A DNA stretch of 64,000 bases from Phytoseiulus persimilis (Eukaryota; Arthropoda; Arachnida; Mesostigmata; Phytoseiidae), in contig CM075101.1 in assembly GCA_037576195.1 (NCBI GenBank), positions 2,604,001 through 2,668,000 on the forward strand, written 5' to 3'. The translations under genes were made by a program, and so were the position numbers. Under the pieces are notes generated by a model. It did not search any database. It was given only the letters and a program-made list of their open reading frames with translations, and was not told where the DNA came from. This document shows positions 1-10,839 of this stretch, piece after piece (position 1 is the first letter of the stretch; every line of letters begins with the position of its first letter).

Positions 1-2692
1 TGTCTTCTAGCTATCCTTCGGCTTGGGCCTCCGTCACCCCACCGAATGGATGGCGCCCATTGCGTCAACTTCAGTTTCTGGGCCTCATTCTGAGCTCTGG
101 ATGAAGTTGTCCGACATTCTGCAATCTGTGAGCAGCAGGAATGTCTCATGCGTCTCTCAACCCCCAACACTGTCTGAATTATTCCGATGCCTTCAAATAA
201 AAATTTCCATGCCCTTCGAACATTCGAAACATGAGAGCGAAACATGATGACTAGGTGATGCAGCTTGTCGATGCGACTATATCTGGTCCTCCGCAGCTCG
301 AGAAATCATCAAAGCTTCGATCCGTCATCGATGGCTCGCCCCACGTCATACAGTGGGATGCGTGGATAGTGTGCTCTTCCCCGACCTCGATAAACAGTGC
401 CTCGGAAGTTTTGTGGTGGGATCCCTTGTCTGCGTCACGTTCAAGTGGTGGATGCTCAGCGAGGGGCGCGACAGCTTCCAGGTGTGACCGGCACCTCGGC
501 TGTAATGGCTGGTTGGACACGAGCAATTCTACGCAATGACGCGATCCACGATCGAGGAAGGTTTTCCGACTGAAATATTTCTTGAAAACTGAAGATTTTC
601 GGAGCCAAACTAGCGTAGGCATTCCCCCATCCGCAATTTTCCCATTCGGACCTCATCATGTGGAGGAGACTTATGAAGGGAATGCACTGTGTCTACCTGG
701 GAAATTCCAAATGTTCCCGCTATTTCGGTGGGAGATGAGGGGAACTCGCAACTTCCAGTGTTCAAGCTAAATACGAGGAGAATATCTTGAGCAATCATCG
801 CAGGCTCTTCAAGAACATCAGGGAATGGTGGAGAGAGGAGATCTCGCTTATCAGGGTGGAATGAACAATCAGAGAGACGGGGGAGCAGGGACGGAGGGTG
901 CTTTGGAATGCGGCACAAGAATCGGAAATATGCGGATGGACTGGTTGACCGGCGCTCAACAGGAGAGAGATCTAGGGAGGGGGGGGGGGGGGGGGGGGGG
1001 GGGATGGCCGCATCATCCTGACCGAATTCTCCGACGTTTCTTGAGCCCGCTGTCCGTTCCCCGCGATTCTACCGAGGTCTCGTGGCCTGCGTTGTTCCTT
1101 GAAGTGCCTCCCTCGCCGCGATTCTCAAGCAAGAATACAAATATTGGTGCCCACAAATCTCCAGTCCAACCATAAAAGCCCCCATTGTGATGACTGGTTC
1201 AAAGTTCTCAGCTGGCGATGTGATCGTTACAATCAGCGTCGCCTGCGCTCATCATTGGATCCCGTCGGACGGAACACAGGAGTTCAAGGAGAAGGCTTCC
1301 CCAATGATCCAAACTTCAGTCCGAGGAATTCATTCTGGACTTCCTCCAACAGTAGCGTATTCAGGGGGGCTCTGGAGGGTACGGCCCCTCACCACAAAAA
1401 TTTCTAACACAGAGGGCGTCGTGTTCGGTGTAGAAAGCATACAACTCGGCTCCGTCTGAAAAACTGACTCCGCTCCAACTATTTCGACCATTTGGACTTC
1501 AACCTAAATCGCTCCAAACTCGATTGAAGTGCAAACTCCATTTTTCAGCCTCCTTCATTTCGATTATTTCAACCGTTTTCTGCATCGATCAGTCGAGATA
1601 TTCTAGGCTGTACTGTGAGATACACGACGTGTTAAGCCCTAAACAAGCCCTCCCCATAGATTCTGATGTATTTCTGCAGTCGGTAGAACGGAGTGAGAGA
1701 TGACACGAGCATAACTTCTCCGAGCTGACGATATCAGGGGGCTTCTGTGTCATAGTTTTAGGTGGGAACGACGCTGAGAGGGGCTTGCTGGCGATGGTGT
1801 TCAAAACACTGCGAAGACTGATCCTCATGGTATCTACCATCTCCGGTGTCTGGAACCCTTGTTTGAGAATATCATGGAAACAAGATATACACAACGGTCT
1901 CGCAGTTATGAACATTCACCGGTGAATTCTGATTGGTGTTGAAGAAATCATCGACCTGCCCGCGACCGTATCGAGAAAACTCGATCTGATTCTCTGGAGG
2001 CTCAAGAATCATGAACTCATCTGAGCCCATGAAGCATCAAATATGATAAAAGCTTCCCTCATTGATGAGAAATGTGGATAACTCACGAGTCACATGATCA
2101 CGATCAGGTGGAAGTGGTAACCTTCACGGGCGGAAACATTGGGGAATCAATCGAAACAGTAGAGAGAACCGTGGTGTGGTGTTTTTACCCGCTGTGTCCC
2201 TTCATAACCAGTGAAGGTGGATCCCTCCCCTGCTACTCTTCACGGAGCTTCTGGGTTATTTCCGTGATGTGATATACCCGATCGGCCCCACTTTGTGTCA
2301 ACGATCGGTTACGTCGAGATCATTGGAATCGACAGACAGATCCTTTGCTCTCTGGAAGCACCCGGTTGTCGGGCAAGATCTGAATCAAGTTCTCCGACCC
2401 CGAGCTTCGAGGAGCTACAGTGTGACGTGTTGCGTAGAAAGGGCATCGGAATTCCCGAATGAGTTTCGGTTTGGGGCTCGCATGGATTCGGACGCCAATC
2501 ATATCATGTGATTTCTGGGGGAGCATACTCTAACTTTCAATCTACTCCAATCACTCTCGTTCTTTATATTCGACGGAAAACCTTCATGATAGAAAAAAAA
2601 ACTCCGGAAAAATTGGAATGTTCGAGGACTTGGTGTTCGAGAACGCGGAGAGATAGAGACTTTGGAAATGACTCTGAGACTCCAGTCACACA
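1..2692. other. no gene seen
   Basis: Apart from the 25-G run at 979, this stretch shows no coding region, repeat or RNA that I can support. Confidence 0.5.
979..1003 (+). repeat. poly(G) run, 25 bases
   Basis: This is an uninterrupted homopolymer of 25 G. Its true length may differ because such runs are hard to sequence. Confidence 0.9.
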
Positions 2693-2910
2693 ACGCTAGG
2701 GAGCCATGCGAGCTGATGGATGAGAAAAATCATCTTAGGTGCGCCCCGGACTCATCTATTCTGGATGCCAATATCAGCCGGTCGAAAGTGTCCAGAAGAG
2801 AACAATTGGCAAAGCTTAATCCCAGACCGCTCAGAAGGCCTGTTGCGGCTCCACCAATGAGCTGGAGCACAGTAATGAGAAGCCCCAGCAAATTTTTCAT
2901 GTCTGTTTGT
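2693..2910 (-). repeat. about 200-bp dispersed repeat, copy A (inverted relative to B and C)
   Basis: Its reverse complement aligns with 6155-6355 and 6356-6560. Shared blocks include CTTCTCATTACTG, GCTGATATT and the TCATCCATCAGCTCG end. In this copy the minus strand has a 56-codon ORF with an ATG at 2900-2898 and a stop at 2732-2730, whose start (MKNLLGLLITVLQLIGG) looks like a signal peptide. Whether that is coding or chance is unclear. Confidence 0.65.
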
Positions 2911-3019
2911 GTTGTTGGTATCGCTGAATCCGTGGAAGTCATTCGAATCATTGCCCAACAGACGTGCTCAGCCGGAGACTGTGCATGAGGAGAACGGCAC
3001 GGAACATTCAGTGTTGAAC

Positions 3020-4540
3020 TTAATCGATTCAGTTCTGGGACGATATAGAGGAGCCTCTTTGTTGCGAATGCATAAGTGCGGAACCTGACCGTAGCCAGCT
3101 GGGCACGAAAGCCGGAGCTATTAGGTTCCGGAGGGAATGGGACATAGTAATGCTTACGTTAGCTAGGCTGAGAGGGAGAGTGATGGCAGCAGAAACGGCT
3201 GCCTTTTTAATTGACTCGGAAACAGGGGGATGAAAAAGACCCGACGGTCCCCCGCGCCCAGCCGTTGGGCCTCTTGTAATACACTGGAACTTTGCAAGCG
3301 CATGGTAACGGCGTTCGGATGGCTTCCGACCCTGCATCTGGAGCCTGGCTCAGCGGCGCGACTCCCGACGCTCGATGCAGCAAGGAGGAACTCGACGTCT
3401 TTCACGGGGTCTGGACTTTCTTCGTGGACCGCCCGCTTCAAGACCGGGTAACGATGCCGAACGATCTGGCGGCCATTTACGTCCAGGTTCAGTATCACAC
3501 GGCCGATAAAGTCTGTAACCTGCGCGACCCCCCCCCCCCCCCCCCTCACGAAAGGCCGTTCTCTCGAACCGTGATGATTATCGAGGAGTCGTTCATACTC
3601 CCTCTGGTACTCCGTCAGCGAACAGGTGACTCGCCAGACGCGGGGCTCGAATATCATCCGAGTAAATCAGGACCCACGACCCCTTCAAAATCAGCGAGCG
3701 CCTACTCAATGGCCTTGTGGGAAACGGCTGGGGCGGTCTTCAGGCCAAACAGCAACCTCTTGTAGCGGTACAGATCTCGATGAGTCGCGATCGTCGTTTA
3801 AGCTTGGCTCTCGTTGTCCAACCGCAACTGCAGATAAGCATCAGCTAGATCGAGCTGCGGAAAGTATCTGCTTCCGGGGGAGTTGACCATGATCGCCTCC
3901 ACGCTCGGCAACGGGTGATTCAGTTCCCTCAAGGCGGTATTGAGTCCTGCAGGATTATCTGCACACACTCGAAGACTTCCATTAGATTCTTTGACGATCA
4001 CAATTGGCGTAGCCCAGTCCGACTGTTGCTCGTCAATCGTACCGATTTTCAGCACCCTGTTCGATTCTTCATCGACTTGTCCCTTGAACGCAAAGGAAAT
4101 AGGTCGAGGAGGTAAATGCCTCGGCCTGACGCTCTCATGTAGATAGAGCTTCACCTCCAGCTGGGTGAAGCAACCACAAACCTTTCTTGAACAAGGACGG
4201 AAAACGTGCCTGAAGAGCTGAAGCACATGCACAAGAATCTTCGATGCCCGACACACAAGGAACCCTGGTAGTTCCCCATCGTATAACACTCAGCAGCTTC
4301 AAGGCTCGCCCGCAAAGTGGATTGTTCGAGACTGCACCAAAAACTAAAATTGGTTCAGTGCATTGACGATTTCTAAATTGTAGAGTCGCTAAAAAATAAC
4401 CTTTCCTGCGCAACTCCTTCTCGTCGTCTTGCGTACGCGAAGCTTGGTCTGCTATCAGCGTGGGTGAACCAAGACTCATCCAGGCTTCCTCAGGAATCGT
4501 GGAGACATCTGCAGCCGAAGATGCTCTGAAGGAAATCAGG
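3020..4540 (-). pseudogene. Ty3/gypsy retrotransposon pol remnant (protease and reverse transcriptase)
   Basis: Read on the minus strand from 4540 downward there is a protease end (ADVSTIPEEAW, then SLGSPTL and KGYFLATLQF), a linker, and reverse transcriptase blocks: DWATPIVIVKESNGSLRVCA, then HPLPSVEAIM and LDLADAYLQLRL. A frameshift near 3790 is followed by YRYKRLLFGLKTAPA, the next RT block. Weaker matches continue through KDVEFLLAAS to about 3020. Several frameshifts and stops, plus an 18-C run inside pol (3528-3545), show it is dead. The protease DTG triad position reads SSA. No LTRs were recognised. Such elements copy themselves through RNA and insert by integrase. Confidence 0.8.
3528..3545 (+). 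repeat. poly(C) run, 18 bases, inside gypsy pol
   Basis: Eighteen C on the plus strand lie within the minus-strand reverse transcriptase remnant. The run codes for glycine there and cannot be part of a functional polymerase. Confidence 0.9.
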
Positions 4541-4542
4541 TG

Positions 4543-5245
4543 TTTTTTATTTGATTTGATTTGATTTTATTGGACCTTACATATGCACATATGTTCCCTT
4601 TCGTTTCAGGGGTGAATTGTATTGCGTTCACAGATCATAGTTCGTTGTTCTCCCATCGCCTTAGGATATCCATCGTCCTTCTCAGGTCCCTCGCTGTTGA
4701 ATCAGGGTGAAGTCCTAATCGGTGCGCGAATTCCGTCTGGGAGTACTTTCCTTCCTCGCATTCCAGAATGACATGTTTGTCGGTTTCCGGGGCTCCACAT
4801 CGAGCGCATTTAATGTCTATGGAAGGGTCTCGGGAGTTTTGTCGGCTCTTGGTATTGAGCATTCCTGCTCTGGCTAGCGCCGATAACCGACTGCCCCGCG
4901 AGTTATCGTATAGTTCCCTCTCGAGAACTCGAGTCTCTTTGAACTGTCGATAAACAGTCAATGTGGATCTGTATTCCATATTCCGTCTCCATATGGAGTC
5001 CAACTTATCCCGCACTCTCGTTTTGAGTTCTTTGCGGAACATATTCCACATTGGTCTGTTTTGCGTATTTCTGGTCAGGCTGAGATCTTCAAGGTCATAC
5101 TGGGTTCTCAAACTTCTGAGTCTCTCCATTGCCTTCACTTTTGTGTTTGTTATCTCAGTTGCTGTGAGTATCATTCTGGGCCATCTGGATGGATCCATTT
5201 GTTTCACTCTCTCGAAATACATGATTTTGCTGATGGTCTCCATGG
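4543..5245 (-). mobile_element. 5'-truncated non-LTR retrotransposon fragment, 3' end of ORF2
   Basis: A 205-codon minus-strand frame (5252-4635) ends in a cysteine/histidine motif CARCGAPETDKHVILECEE, the C-terminal CCHC-type domain found after the reverse transcriptase in many arthropod non-LTR elements. Shared blocks such as YDNSRGSRL and ARAG show it is kin to the fragment at 10840-12162. After the stop there is a short 3' UTR and a tail of repeated CAAAT (plus-strand 4549-4568). The reverse transcriptase itself is missing, so the copy is 5'-truncated. The ORF is intact for its length, so the insertion is younger than the gypsy element it interrupts. Confidence 0.8.
4549..4568 (-). repeat. 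(CAAAT)n 3' tail of non-LTR element
   Basis: On the minus strand, short CAAAT repeats follow the element's 3' end and are followed by A-rich sequence. Such simple-repeat tails are common at the 3' ends of non-LTR retrotransposons of the I/Jockey type. Confidence 0.7.
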
Positions 5246-5680
5246 CGTCCATTTACCTGTATCTCAACGTATGTCCGACCCTCCGCCAGCTCTTGAGCAG
5301 AGAGCACAGGAGCAATCTGCCCGCATGACTGTGAGCCGTCTCGCTCGATCAACACACATTGGCAAGATGGCATTGCCTTCGTCAGGTTTCGTACCCCATT
5401 TCTTCTGGAGTGCTGGGAGAAAAACGCGCACGCACTCGTTCATACTCATCTTGACCCAGAGCGCGTGAGACGACCTCAGTGCGTTCCGTATCAGATTCGC
5501 AGTGAGTTCTTGGCACCCAAACATTCCGCTGGAACCAGTCTCTGGGGGTCGCATCCTCCGACGAAACAACCAGCCGGCAGCGGCCCGTCGGTAACGCTAC
5601 GTCGCTCTCTGTGGCGGCGGGTTCTCTGGGCTCGCCACGAGGCGGTGGAAGCCTAAGAGACACTATCGGCTGCACTTCTT
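5246..5680 (-). pseudogene. upstream part of the same Ty3/gypsy element (gag end / pol start), tentative
   Basis: On the minus strand, the frame with EGRTYVEIQVNG, which ends near 5255, matches the stretch that normally sits directly before the Ty3 protease active site; that site resumes at about 4540 on the far side of the non-LTR insertion. Further upstream (5675-5382) a 97-codon frame has a gag-like character (QDEYERVRA, STPEEM), but this part is weak. Together with 3020-4540 it would make one interrupted element. Confidence 0.45.
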
Positions 5681-6154
5681 ATTGACTCGGAACTAGATGG
5701 AAGACGAAGACCCAGCAGGCGCATACCGAGCGTATCAGCCCAGAAATACGCCTGACCCCTCAACTGTAGGCATACACACTCCATAACCTCATGCACGAAG
5801 GGGGGGGGGGAACTTAGGTTGGCCGGGTGGTCGACCCTTTTTGAAGCTCCTCGAGGGGCACCGTTCCAACCTTCCAGTTGTCGCTCCGAATCGGCATAGC
5901 AATTGAGCGTAATCATTGCTAGTGTGCTAGCACGATATGTTGGGTTGTTGCTCACGCGGCTGCTGTATATTACTTCATCCCACGCGCGTCATCTCTTCAA
6001 GATTGTGAGACCAGCAGAGATTCTGAATTCATTGTTCCGCGCTCGTGCCAGTGTTCCCGTCATCGACGAAGATCGACAAGCGTGTTCGAGAGATGCGATG
6101 ATGACGATTTTATAACCCCAGAAATAAACGAGACCTGCGAATTATATAAGCACA
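5681..6154. other. no gene seen
   Basis: Only an 11-G run at 5800-5810 stands out. The minus-strand frame at 5955-5653 could be more gypsy gag, but I see no matching motif. Confidence 0.4.
5800..5810 (+). repeat. poly(G) run, 11 bases
   Basis: This is an uninterrupted run of 11 G in non-coding sequence. Confidence 0.85.
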
Positions 6155-6560
6155 AAAGATGTGCGGAGGTTTTTCATAACTGATCGCAAGCTCATTGGTC
6201 TTCCACGCCATGGGATTATAACCATCAGAGGGTCCGGGATGAAGAGTTGCCAATTGCAATGCTTCCGAGGCCCTTCCGATTGGGCTGATATTTGCATTCA
6301 TGATGGATGGGTCGCGGTGGCACCTAACATGATTATTTTCATCCATCAACTCGAATGCAAAATGTGCGAGGGCTCCTCATTACTGAGCTCAAGCCCATTG
6401 GTTGTTGCGGCATGGGCAAGATGCCTATCAGAAGCGTCCGGGTTGAAGGATTGCCCATTGCCATCCTTTGGACTCTTTCGATCGGGCTGATATTTGCATG
6501 CATGATACATGGGCCCCGGCTGCACCTAACATGGATAATTTCATCCATCAGATCGAATAG
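6155..6560 (+). repeat. about 200-bp repeat, copies B and C in tandem (period about 202 bp)
   Basis: Two adjacent diverged units end at TTCATCCATCAACTCGAATG (6339) and TTCATCCATCAGATCGAATA (6541). Both share the GGGCTGATATTTGCAT block and a GCACCTAACATG-type block with copy A. No terminal inverted repeats or target duplication are seen, so this could be a small satellite or a remnant of an unrecognised element. Confidence 0.7.
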
Positions 6561-7766
6561 TTCCCTATTGTTGAGTATATTGGAATCCATCAGTAATTTT
6601 TCTTCCATAAAGGGCAATTTTTCATCGCAAAATATAGAATTCTTTAGCGTTTTTCCCCAGCTCTCCGATGAAATGGAGCTGAGGTCTGCATCTCTCCTCG
6701 ATCTCGATCACCGAGTCTGTAAACATTCCGTTTCTCCGGAGATTATTTTTGTCAAGGTTTCAATTGAAATTTAATAACACAGAGTGTGATCCGAATGATC
6801 TGAATGACCCCATATAATTGATTTCCGAATTCGTTCGTGGCCCAAAACCGACGCCTATTCGGCTGAACCTCTCCTGATATGTGATCTGTGGGAGAGCCCG
6901 ATAAGAGTTCTGATCCGCATGCGCGTCGGATCCCGAGAGCTCAGGACGCCTGGAGCATCGCTCCCAAGCGAATTGAGCACACGAGAGCGGAGACTCAGAC
7001 AGGGCGCCGTTATTCCTTTGAGCGTTTCTGTGAGGGAGCGTGTTCTCTCTTGGACGGAATCTTCATTCTCGCGCTGGCATGGTATCTGCTGAAGTGTGTA
7101 CCGAGACGCACAGAAAGGATATTTATCTCTAAGCGTGTCAGCTTCCGCTTTTCAGCTCCTATACGCGTCATCGTCATCTCAAGAGCATCGTTACTCAACT
7201 GCCTCGCATTGCCCGGTTAATTAGGTTTAAGTCCGATGTGTGCACAGTCGCTGAGTTAGATCGAATAAGATTGAACGGCTAGTTCGGGGAGAGATGTACG
7301 AAAAAAACCCGGGCATTTCTCCAGCTCCTATGAAGGCTCGGAGGCGCAGGAGTTGGAATGCGAAGTGAGAAATCGAATGCCGGAAGCGATTCGTAGGAGA
7401 AAAACGCTTTCACTCTTGGAGGAATTCGTCGTCTTACTCATGTACGACTGCCGTATTTTCGAAGGTGAGAATTCAAGTTGGAAGAAATTCCGACTGTCTT
7501 AGTTTGTCTGACCCATCTTCTCTCAGCCTCTGTCCGATTTGGGTTTTTCTGTCGGACGCCGTGAAAATTCTGTATCTGCGGATACGGTTCACGCAATCTC
7601 TCGAATGCGCTGGCCAGTGTAGCTCAATGAGGCCTTCGTCCGGAAATCCTTCTCGCGATTCCGCGTGGGGAAGTGCGTGATTGAAACGAGTTCTCCCATT
7701 GCATATGGTTCCTCCTCGTTCCCGAGCCCCAACCGAACGTCGAGGAAATTGCAGAAATGGTTGGAC

Positions 7767-7838
7767 TTCTTGTCTTTACAAGTTTTACTTCTTGACTTTA
7801 CAAGTTTTACTTCTTGTCTTTACAAGTTTTACTTCTTG
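7767..7838 (+). repeat. 22-bp tandem repeat, about three copies
   Basis: The unit TCTTTACAAGTTTTACTTCT plus two bases is repeated three times with one substitution (GTCTTT or GACTTT). Such low divergence implies a recent slippage event. Confidence 0.85.
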
Positions 7839-8156
7839 CATAGTATAGAAAAAGCGCAGAGAACAACGTGAACGAGACAAAAATTCTGAGACTTAGAGAC
7901 GCGATGGACGAGCTCATGCCTCCGAATACTCGTTCTGTCCCTCTCCACCGACGGTCTGGCCGAGCTGCGATACTTAACGACTGCAAAAAGTTGTCAACTC
8001 GACCAGCACGTCCTTGCCCGAAGCTTCGCGCTGTCACGTCACTCGATTCATGCAGTTTCGCGAAACCCTTGATCGAGATGCCTTGTGCGAATATCAAGGT
8101 TATCCGGTGCCTCACGCTCGCAGTGGTTCAAATCTCGGAAGAATTGGAAGCGATAA

Positions 8157-8168
8157 CCCCCCCCCCCC
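8157..8168 (+). repeat. poly(C) run, 12 bases
   Basis: This is an uninterrupted run of 12 C, about 280 bp before the candidate small gene. Confidence 0.85.
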
Positions 8169-8445
8169 TTCGGATCTTACACAGCGATGAGTCTGGGACG
8201 CTCCCAAAGCTCACTACCAGAATCATTGTATCTCGCCAAGAGGTACCAGGTGTGCTTAACGTCGATTCACGAAAAGTTCATCATTCATCTGATTATGGGA
8301 TCAGCTTCCTCCAGAAGAATACTACGACTCAGTGATCCATCCTACGCCTTCCTAGAGCTCAACGTCGACGTCTGACCCGGAGCAGAGAGTTTCGGAGTGC
8401 GGGAAAAAATTCGAGCTGATTAATAACGCAAAGCCGAGGGTAGCC

Positions 8446-8883
8446 ATGCCTATACTGACGGATTTCACAGGTGAGTCAACAACGCTCGACGAGCACCTAG
8501 GGTCGTAAGCGGGCTCGGATTCCCCAGGAAAACTTACTCAGCGGAAAAGAGACAAGGCTATAGTTAGACTCTCGCCTCAGAGAGAGAAATTCAGAAACTC
8601 GGGGCCTCTAAAAGTCTCGGGAAAGGCGTGCAGTCATCACAAACTTTCCTCAGGAATGGACATCACTTGGCAGTGCACGGTTGTCGGAACTCACGAGCAT
8701 TTGCAAAGCTACGGATATCTCGGCTCTCCCATGCCTCGGAGAATGGAGCGGAATCGCCGAATCGATCCCTATCTGAGCGAACGTCTCCGATTGATGTTCA
8801 TGGAATCCATGCCTCTGCCCTCCTACACGGATCCGCGATGCGAGTCAGCAGAATCGAAGAACTGTTGTTGCTTCGCGGGATGA
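8446..8883 (+). CDS. candidate two-exon gene for an 84-residue protein of unknown function
   Basis: Exon 1 is 8446-8470, starting at an ATG in a strong context (GTAGCCATGCC) and ending in a CAG|GTGAGT donor. Exon 2 is 8654-8883, after a TTTCCTCAG acceptor. Joining them keeps phase (G|GA, Gly9) and gives a single frame ending in TGA at 8881-8883. The protein starts MPILTDFTG and has a basic middle (PRRMERNRR, about 33-41). It ends in a cysteine cluster, KNCCCFAG, which could be metal- or lipid-binding, though that is speculation. There is no signal peptide, membrane helix or recognised domain. No AATAAA was seen just downstream. A competing open frame overlaps exon 2, and the signals could be a chance combination. 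Confidence 0.35.
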
Positions 8884-10839
8884 CTCAAAAGGCGGTGACG
8901 CCCTCTGCGTAAAAGCTCATCCTGCCGCGCGCTGGGTTTGTCCTCGCCCACGAGTTGTTTTCTCGTCTGCCGCTCGACGGAAAGTGTTTGGAACCATCTG
9001 TCCGAGGAGCGAAAATAGAGCTCCTGTGAGATCGATGTTGTTTCATGCGATGACGTTCCACGCGGACGCATGCTTCGTGCAGTAACATTCGGAAGCCTTT
9101 TCCCTACGATCCGATCCTAGCTGTCAGAAAACATAGAGAACCCTCTGATCTTGCCCCAAAACTATAAGTGTATAGAGTGAGAGAAAGAGAGAGGAATGAG
9201 GAAATGCGTCATCCGATTCTTCCACTCCAACGCTCCCATGAGCGTTCTTTCATCGGGTTCTTGCAACGGGCTAAAAGAGAGGTCGGAACATTTCTCGGAC
9301 TTCGGAGTCTAAACTCGCAGCTCTCCCATTGTACGGTATGGCATTCACTGATCCACATTTTGTGCATGTTGCATCTTCAACGGATCATACTTTCATGCCG
9401 GAACTCATGCAGCAGATCATGGGTTTCCGTCTCCCAGTTTTTTAGGATTTGTTTATTTTTCACACGATTTAGAGATTATTACATTCCCTCCCGAAAGCCT
9501 GCTCTAAGGAAGAGATACTCATTCGTGTAGTGAAAGAGGGCAGATATGTTTCTTTTTTCGTTCCTTTCGTTGTCGATGTCTCGTTGGTTACTTCTCATTC
9601 ACTCCGACTTCCCATTCTGCCTCGGCGAAGTGAGCGCTCCAGGAAGCTAGAATCCATGTGAAGGGAAGCACGCGAATTCAAATCGACGGAACACTATAAT
9701 CCATTGGGTGTAGATCGGAGGAGTCGGGGCACAATCCAGTAGACGTGTTGTAAGAGGGGTAACAAGACCTACACAAGTCAGATTTCGTCCGCAATATATC
9801 GGAACTAGAAAGGTAGTGATGTTTCAGAAAACCTCCCATACATAAGGTTGTCTTATGTATGAGAGGGGTGTTCAATGAGAACCTTTGATTGGAGCTAACC
9901 CGTTTCTTGCAAAATCACTCCGATGTACGCCTTCGATTCCGATGAAGCTCACGTTGACGATTCTTACGGAATGTAATAACCTGGAGCTAACCATTCTGAG
10001 TGCGAGAGAAGAAAGATAGTGGACTATCTCCTGGTTTTTCGGTTGGGTTCCGCAAGTCGCACAAGTTCATATTTTTCGCGCGAAGCTCGTGCGTGGAGCT
10101 TTCTATGAAACTTCCTTTCGGGATACGCCCACTCTGAGTTTCTCGAGAGTCTCTCCCTGATCAATTTCCCATCCCTTTGTGTTTTGACGGAGAGTTTCAT
10201 TCCTCTGCGACGACGATCGCCCTCAAAACTGAGCGAGCAAAGCTGGCTGACGAAGCTCCCGGAGACCATTCATTCGAGGACATCTGGCAAGGACACGGTC
10301 CCTTGTTTGATTTCTGCCTTGTTCGGATAACTAAACAACTGCAACATGCTTTCTCGCCATGGCTAGAAGTAACAACGACAGCCAATGAATGAGTAGAAGC
10401 CATGGGTGGACGATCCGCGCGTGCATCCCGCATGGATCCGCACGAACTTTGTCGTCACCGTAGCCCAGCGATGATTCTACCTCGCTCGGAGAAAAGTTTG
10501 GGTTATTCCCTGTCACTCTGTATATAGCTTCGAAATCGGCGAGTCGGGATTAGGGGGGGGGGAACTTCTAGAATAACTCCTCTCTTCATTTCTGACTGTC
10601 TGCTCCGGGTTCCCTCGCAGTGAGAGGCGGCGGACACGCTCAAACGTCGAGAAGAGTACTTCGTCAATCCAATCTCGATTCCCCGTGTGCGGGAAGCACG
10701 AGGAGTTCCCGCAAGAACGCCTGGAGCCCACCGACGGGACTTACTTTTCCAACGGGATCAACTGGCCTCGGAAACTCGTCAAATAGCGGCTGATTCGGAG
10801 CGGCACACGGAGCCTGGAGAGCCTCGAAGCATCTTGGAA
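8884..10839. other. no gene seen
   Basis: There is a purine-rich stretch near 9175 and a 10-G run at 10553. I see no supported gene or element before the non-LTR fragment. Confidence 0.45.
10553..10562 (+). repeat. poly(G) run, 10 bases
   Basis: This is an uninterrupted run of 10 G about 280 bp before the non-LTR fragment. Confidence 0.85.

Larger units (their letters stand above)
6561..8445. other. no gene seen; tandem repeat and poly(C) run only
   Basis: The stretch holds the 22-bp tandem repeat and the 12-C run. A 155-codon open frame at 7868-8335 starts at GTG and crosses the poly(C) run, so I do not call it. Confidence 0.45.
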
